The notes under the pieces are model-generated. The model was not told the DNA's origin and searched no databases. It worked only from the letters and a program-made list of their open reading frames with translations. From Paenibacillus planticolens (GTDB taxonomy: Bacteria > Bacillota > Bacilli > Paenibacillales > NBRC-103111): a stretch of 64,000 nucleotides of DNA. A program made the position numbers and the translations under genes. Location: NCBI RefSeq assembly GCF_013141725.1, contig NZ_WHNZ01000045.1, positions 124,001 through 188,000 of the forward strand. The letters are read 5' to 3'. Positions 59,961 through 64,000 of the stretch are shown here, one piece after another (the first letter of the stretch is position 1; the number at the start of each line of letters is the position of its first letter).

Positions 59961-61721
59961 TTGTTTACTATGTTCAAGCGAGTCCGCATCGGCCGGCTGT
60001 TCTTCGGCAGCTTCGCCGCATTCATCGCCGTGCTTCTGCTCGTCACCTCATGGATTAGTTACAGCCTCACGTCGCGTGAACTGGCAGACAATACCGCCAA
60101 TTATCAGCAGGATCTATTAAACGAGTTAAATAAACGTCTAGTCATTCAGTTGAACTCGATAGAGCAAATGTCTCTGGCCGCTTATCGGAACATCGATATC
60201 ATCGGGTATGATCAATTGGAAAGTGACTTATTTGAGCGCAATCGCCGAAAGACGGATTTAGAGAAATTGCTTGCCGGCATTACCTACAGCACCATGATGG
60301 TTCAATCGGTTTATTTGTATACAGAACATCCTTTTGCACCGGATTCACAAGGCCCCATTCAGGTCTTCAATTTGGAAAAAGTACGGGAAGAAGACTGGTT
60401 CCCGGAAATTCAGAATAACGATTCCGCTTGGATCAAAGAACGCACGATTCAGACGATGAAAGGCCAGATGCCTGTCATCGGCTTTGCTAGGAAGCTTTAC
60501 AATAACTCCGGCATTTACTACGGAATGCTTCTGCTCAATGTGAAATCATCCGAAATTCAAAATCTGATTCGCGGCGAAACGGAAGGCCGAAGCCGGTTAT
60601 TATTTGATGCAGGCGGCAGGGAAATTGCTGCGATCGGGGACTCCAACCTGCAAGAGAGCGAGCTGGAGAAATTAAAATTAGTTAGCGAGAAGTCTGGAAG
60701 CGCCCGTCTGTCAGCCAATAAACAGAGCGATTCCCTCCTGGTTTGGAGCAAATCGCCTTCCAACTGGATGCTGGTTGAGGTTACGCCTTGGAAGAACATC
60801 ATTAACGGGAGTATTCAATTAGCCTTGATCCTGCTAACCGTCGGGCTTTCCGCAATTATTATCGGCTTTTTCGTGACGTATTTTATTTCCAGGCAGTTTA
60901 CCAAGCCTATCAAATTACTTCTTGCCTTCATGGGCAAGCTTCCCGACCGGGGTTTTACCACGGACTTGCCGAAAGACTACACCAATGAGTTCGGAAACCT
61001 GTTTAACGGCTACCGCAAGCAGATGGAACGTATTGAAGAGCTGATGGATTCCTTGAAGGCTCAGCATAAACGCCAGCGTGAAGCGGAAATTCAAGCGCTG
61101 CAAGCGATGATCAATCCCCATTTTCTCTATAATACGCTGGATCAATTGAACTGGTTGGCCATAGATTCGGGTCAAGACAAGATCTCCAAGATTCTTTCCT
61201 TAATGGGCAAAATGTTCCGCATCGGCCTGTCCAACGGGGAGACGCTCATTCCGATCGCCGACGAGATCACGCATGTCGAATGCTATTTGCAAATTCAACA
61301 AATCCGCTGGGGAGATCGATTATCGTTCACCCTGAACGTCGACGAATCCGCAAGAGACCTTTTTATACCGAGATTAACGCTGCAGCCTTTTATTGAAAAT
61401 GCCATTATTCACGGCTTCCATGGCAGGAAAACAGGGGAGATCCGAGTGAGTGTACAACTGGTCAATCAAGACATCCAATTCTACATTTGGGATAACGGCG
61501 TCGGGCTGCGTCCGGACTGGAATCAACCGAAAGTTAGGAAAACAGGCGGCTACGGCGTACGCAATGTGAAGGAACGAATTGATGCCTATTTCGGCCCGCC
61601 CTACGGCGTTCAAATGGCCAAATCTGAGGGCGGGGGTACCGTAGTCACGGTTCTGCTGCCGCAAATTCAATACAAAGAACAGGTGGAGGAGCGGTATTAT
61701 GTGGAAAATACTGATCATTGA
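59961..61721 (+). CDS. YesM-type sensor histidine kinase
   Basis: The 586-aa kinase has TM1 (about 10-32), a large extracellular sensor domain, TM2 (about 283-308), HAMP and a His_kinase domain with the YesM-type phospho-acceptor QAMINPHFLYNTLDQLNW near residue 390, then a HATPase (NAIIHGF, DNGVGL, GYGVRNVKERI). It senses an extracellular carbohydrate signal, possibly with the binding protein. The start is TTG 59961, with GAGGGGG 7 nt upstream. Confidence 0.95.
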   Translation: MFTMFKRVRIGRLFFGSFAAFIAVLLLVTSWISYSLTSRELADNTANYQQDLLNELNKRLVIQLNSIEQMSLAAYRNIDIIGYDQLESDLFERNRRKTDLEKLLAGITYSTMMVQSVYLYTEHPFAPDSQGPIQVFNLEKVREEDWFPEIQNNDSAWIKERTIQTMKGQMPVIGFARKLYNNSGIYYGMLLLNVKSSEIQNLIRGETEGRSRLLFDAGGREIAAIGDSNLQESELEKLKLVSEKSGSARLSANKQSDSLLVWSKSPSNWMLVEVTPWKNIINGSIQLALILLTVGLSAIIIGFFVTYFISRQFTKPIKLLLAFMGKLPDRGFTTDLPKDYTNEFGNLFNGYRKQMERIEELMDSLKAQHKRQREAEIQALQAMINPHFLYNTLDQLNWLAIDSGQDKISKILSLMGKMFRIGLSNGETLIPIADEITHVECYLQIQQIRWGDRLSFTLNVDESARDLFIPRLTLQPFIENAIIHGFHGRKTGEIRVSVQLVNQDIQFYIWDNGVGLRPDWNQPKVRKTGGYGVRNVKERIDAYFGPPYGVQMAKSEGGGTVVTVLLPQIQYKEQVEERYYVENTDH

Positions 61722-63300
61722 CGACGACTTTCAAGTGCTCGAAGGGATGAAGAAAGCGATCCCCTGGGAAGCGATCGACGCCGAATTCGTAGGGGAGGCC
61801 AGCGATGGCGCCGAAGGGCTGGAGATGATCGGCCGAACTAAGCCGGATATCGTCATTACGGACATTTATATGCCTGTCATGAACGGCCTTGAAATGATTG
61901 AAAGACTGCGGGAAGCGAACTTTCCCGGCGAATTGATTATCCTCAGCGGATACACCGATTTCCAATATGCCCGCCAGGCTTTGCGGCTGCAGGTCAGCGA
62001 TTATTTATCCAAACCGGTTACCGTAGATGAGCTGCGGACTGTTCTGGAGAAAGTCATTAAAGAACTGGAAGCGAAAGAGCTTATTAAGATGGAACAAGAA
62101 GAAATCAAAAAAAGGCTGATGCTCTATGAGCCCTTCGGCCAACAGGAATGGCTGAAGTCAGTGATTACCGGCACTTTCCAGAAGTGGGCTGCCGCTCTGA
62201 ATCCTCCTCCTTCCGAGCAGCAGTACTGGCTTCACCGCAATCACCTTGTCATGGGCATTGAGCTGATGAGCACGATTCGCACGGCGAATCTATCGCTGAT
62301 CGACTGGAACTTATTCCGTTTTGCGTTGGCTAACATTATACAAGAAATTTTGACGGAAGATTGGCCTGAATCGGACTTCATTGAGCTTCACAGCCACCAT
62401 GCAGCGATTATGTTTCATATCGAGCGTTCGGAACCTATGGACACAGCCCTCGCCCGGATCAAAACAATTGGCGACCGTATTGCGGTCTGTATCCTTACGT
62501 ATCTTCAGCTCAACATCCGGATCGGATTAGGTCAAATAAAGGCCGCTTGGCAAGAAATATCGGATTCCACGGAGGAAGCGTTTCTGGATTTGCTGCAGAT
62601 GACCATTATCCCTTCGCCAGGCAAGCCGTCCTCCTTGCCATCGAATCTGGCGATCCGGCCCATAAAATTTTACCAAGAGCTTGCGGAAGCCATTGTCTAT
62701 TCGAAAGAAGAAACCGCGGCGCAAATTGTAGACGCCTATATTCGCCAACTGCAAATAATGCCATCGATTACGCCGGCATACTTGCAGTATTTATGTACGG
62801 AGCTATGGACCATCTTCGCCTATTCCTTGTACAGCGTTGGCATTGTGCTGGATGAGCTTTTTCCAGAGGCGCACCTGCCGTCCGAAATTAGTCAGATCCA
62901 AACGCCTGCCCAATTGCAGGAGTGGCTGCGCGCCAAAATTCATATCATCGCAACGAGCCGGCACTGGAGCGAGAACTCAAAGCATAAGGAAGCCGTGGAT
63001 TTCATGATTCAATACGCCCATGACCACTATGCCGAAGAGGTTTCCTTGGAAGATATGTCGAAGCAGCTGTACTTGTCCCGGAACTATCTAAATCAAATTT
63101 TCAAAAAGGCGACCGGCGAAACATTCACCAACTATTTGATCCAGGTACGGATGAAAAAAGCGCAGGCCCTGCTGGCCGAAGGCAAGCATCTCATCTATGA
63201 GATCGCCGAAAAAGTCGGCTACAAGAACGTTCCTTACTTCAGCTCCATTTTCAAAAAGTATACGGGCATGAGTCCTAGCGAAGTCGGTAAAAGCGGATAG
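61699..63300 (+). CDS. YesN-type response regulator with AraC DNA-binding domain
   Basis: The 533-aa protein has an N-terminal receiver (IDDDFQ, phospho-Asp in VITDIYMPVMNG, LSGY, SKPV), a long central region and a C-terminal AraC HTH (SLEDMSKQLYLSRNYLNQIF, VGYKNVPYFSSIFKKYTGMS). Its start lies inside the kinase gene (23-bp overlap; GGAGGAG 7 nt upstream). It is expected to activate the two promoters that share a 34-bp element. Confidence 0.96.
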   Translation: MWKILIIDDDFQVLEGMKKAIPWEAIDAEFVGEASDGAEGLEMIGRTKPDIVITDIYMPVMNGLEMIERLREANFPGELIILSGYTDFQYARQALRLQVSDYLSKPVTVDELRTVLEKVIKELEAKELIKMEQEEIKKRLMLYEPFGQQEWLKSVITGTFQKWAAALNPPPSEQQYWLHRNHLVMGIELMSTIRTANLSLIDWNLFRFALANIIQEILTEDWPESDFIELHSHHAAIMFHIERSEPMDTALARIKTIGDRIAVCILTYLQLNIRIGLGQIKAAWQEISDSTEEAFLDLLQMTIIPSPGKPSSLPSNLAIRPIKFYQELAEAIVYSKEETAAQIVDAYIRQLQIMPSITPAYLQYLCTELWTIFAYSLYSVGIVLDELFPEAHLPSEISQIQTPAQLQEWLRAKIHIIATSRHWSENSKHKEAVDFMIQYAHDHYAEEVSLEDMSKQLYLSRNYLNQIFKKATGETFTNYLIQVRMKKAQALLAEGKHLIYEIAEKVGYKNVPYFSSIFKKYTGMSPSEVGKSG

Positions 63301-63340
63301 CTCCCATTTAGGCTGCTTGACATCCGATTTGTGATCAAAA

Positions 63341-63396
63341 GTGAAAGAAGTGTGTTCATTACTCTCCTTCTTCATTGTTTCCGTTACTCCTATAAT
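63341..63396 (+). promoter_or_regulatory. Binding-protein gene promoter with second copy of 34-bp element
   Basis: The element at 63341-63374 matches 57987-58020 at 31 of 34 positions, and TTCTTC-17-TATAAT (63391-63396) keeps the same distance. This is a separate promoter for the abundant binding protein. Confidence 0.8.
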
Positions 63397-63436
63397 GAAA
63401 TTGTAGAGATGATGAGGTAGCGAAAGGGGATTATCT

Positions 63437-64000
63437 ATGAAAGTGCAGATGAGACAATGGAGCATGCTCGGTATGACTGCCATGATAGCGCTGTCTTTAA
63501 GCGCATGCGGTTCAGGAAATACACCAAGTACGACACCAAGCAGCACAGCTGCTGCAACCAAAGCGCCAGCCACTGCAAGCACTCAGCCCGTTAAGCTTCG
63601 TATTGTATGGTGGGGTTCGCAAGCAAGGCATGACGCTACACTGAAAGCGCTGGATGCTTATACGAAAAAACATCCGAATGTGACCTTTGAACCGGAATTT
63701 TCGGGTTTTGACGGCTATGCAGACAAACTGGCTACCCAAGCAGCTGCCAAAAATGCCCCTGATATCATCCAAATGGATCCGGCTTGGCTTTCCGAGTACG
63801 CGGGCAGAAACCAGCTTGCCGACTTATCCCAAGGCATCCGCACGGAAGATATTGATAAATCGCTCGTAGACTCAGGCAAGTTCAAAGATAAACTGTACGC
63901 TATTCCTCTAGGCAATAACGCAACCGGTATGATTTACAACAAGAATGCCGTAGATAAACTTGGTATCACCCCGCCCAAAAACAACTGGACATGGGATGAG
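63437..64000 (+). CDS. Sugar ABC substrate-binding lipoprotein, 5' part
   Basis: 188 codons are in the window and the frame is open at its end. A signal peptide ends in the lipobox LSAC (residues 21-24), followed by a Thr/Ala/Ser linker and the type 1 solute-binding opening LRIVWWGSQARHDATLKALD, HPNVTFEPEFSGFDGYADKL, APDIIQMDPAW and GMIYNKNAVDKLGI. It is the extracellular receptor of the importer. The RBS AAAGGGGA precedes ATG 63437. Confidence 0.93.
   Translation, partial: MKVQMRQWSMLGMTAMIALSLSACGSGNTPSTTPSSTAAATKAPATASTQPVKLRIVWWGSQARHDATLKALDAYTKKHPNVTFEPEFSGFDGYADKLATQAAAKNAPDIIQMDPAWLSEYAGRNQLADLSQGIRTEDIDKSLVDSGKFKDKLYAIPLGNNATGMIYNKNAVDKLGITPPKNNWTWDE

Overview
The window looks like chromosomal DNA of a Paenibacillus-type firmicute (Paenibacillaceae). 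The evidence is Gram-positive ribosome binding sites (GGAGG) with frequent GTG and TTG starts, an SLH-domain surface protein, a glpP-glpK-glpD glycerol locus with antiterminator-type leaders, a YdjO-like/CspA cold-shock pair, a YesM/YesN-type two-component system inside a sugar ABC locus, a BmrA-like exporter, and intergenic repeat arrays. No rRNA, tRNA, IS element, phage module or CRISPR array was found. The assignment rests on gene content only.

Layout. 1-6.1 kb: the 5' part of an SLH surface protein, a small membrane protein, a secreted six-repeat protein and an OmpR-type two-component system, all on the minus strand. 6.1-16.6 kb: glnS, an M29 aminopeptidase, a secreted protein, an amidase, a Nudix/WYL-regulator/DinB cluster, an SDR and an unusual regulator that joins an ArsR-like winged helix to a GyrB-like ATPase domain. 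16.8-23 kb: glpD, glpK and glpP (leader terminators before glpP and glpD) and a TetM-like GTPase. 23-34.9 kb: alkA, a TetR/MBL operon with its operator inside the promoter, an M42 peptidase, a candidate structured ncRNA, a second two-component system, a PadR-controlled MFS exporter and long repeat arrays between convergent genes. 34.9-43.3 kb: an uncharacterised ABC importer, an oxidoreductase, PaiB, a BmrA-like exporter, a VOC protein and a diguanylate cyclase. 43.5-51.1 kb: alcohol dehydrogenase, a nuclease-helicase fusion, a K+ channel, an M23 peptidase, cold-shock genes and a 54-aa gene. 51.3-57.4 kb: a decayed multicopper oxidase, a guanine-type riboswitch reading into an amidohydrolase, a second amidohydrolase and a beta-propeller protein. 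58-64 kb: two sugar ABC permeases, a sensor kinase, an AraC-type response regulator and the start of the binding protein.

Most notable. (1) A purine riboswitch with a C at the specificity position, whose terminator stem overlaps the 3' strand of P1, so ligand should turn the deaminase-like gene ON. (2) The ArsR-GyrB fusion, in which the residue matching the catalytic Glu of GyrB is Ala; a 14-bp perfect palindrome lies just upstream. (3) A ~350-nt candidate structured RNA with its own sigma-A-like promoter. (4) A 34-bp element shared by the two promoters of the sugar locus, a likely target of the AraC-type regulator. (5) Three tandem arrays of different sequence that share a 112-114 bp period, plus two further dispersed repeat families, mostly between convergent genes.
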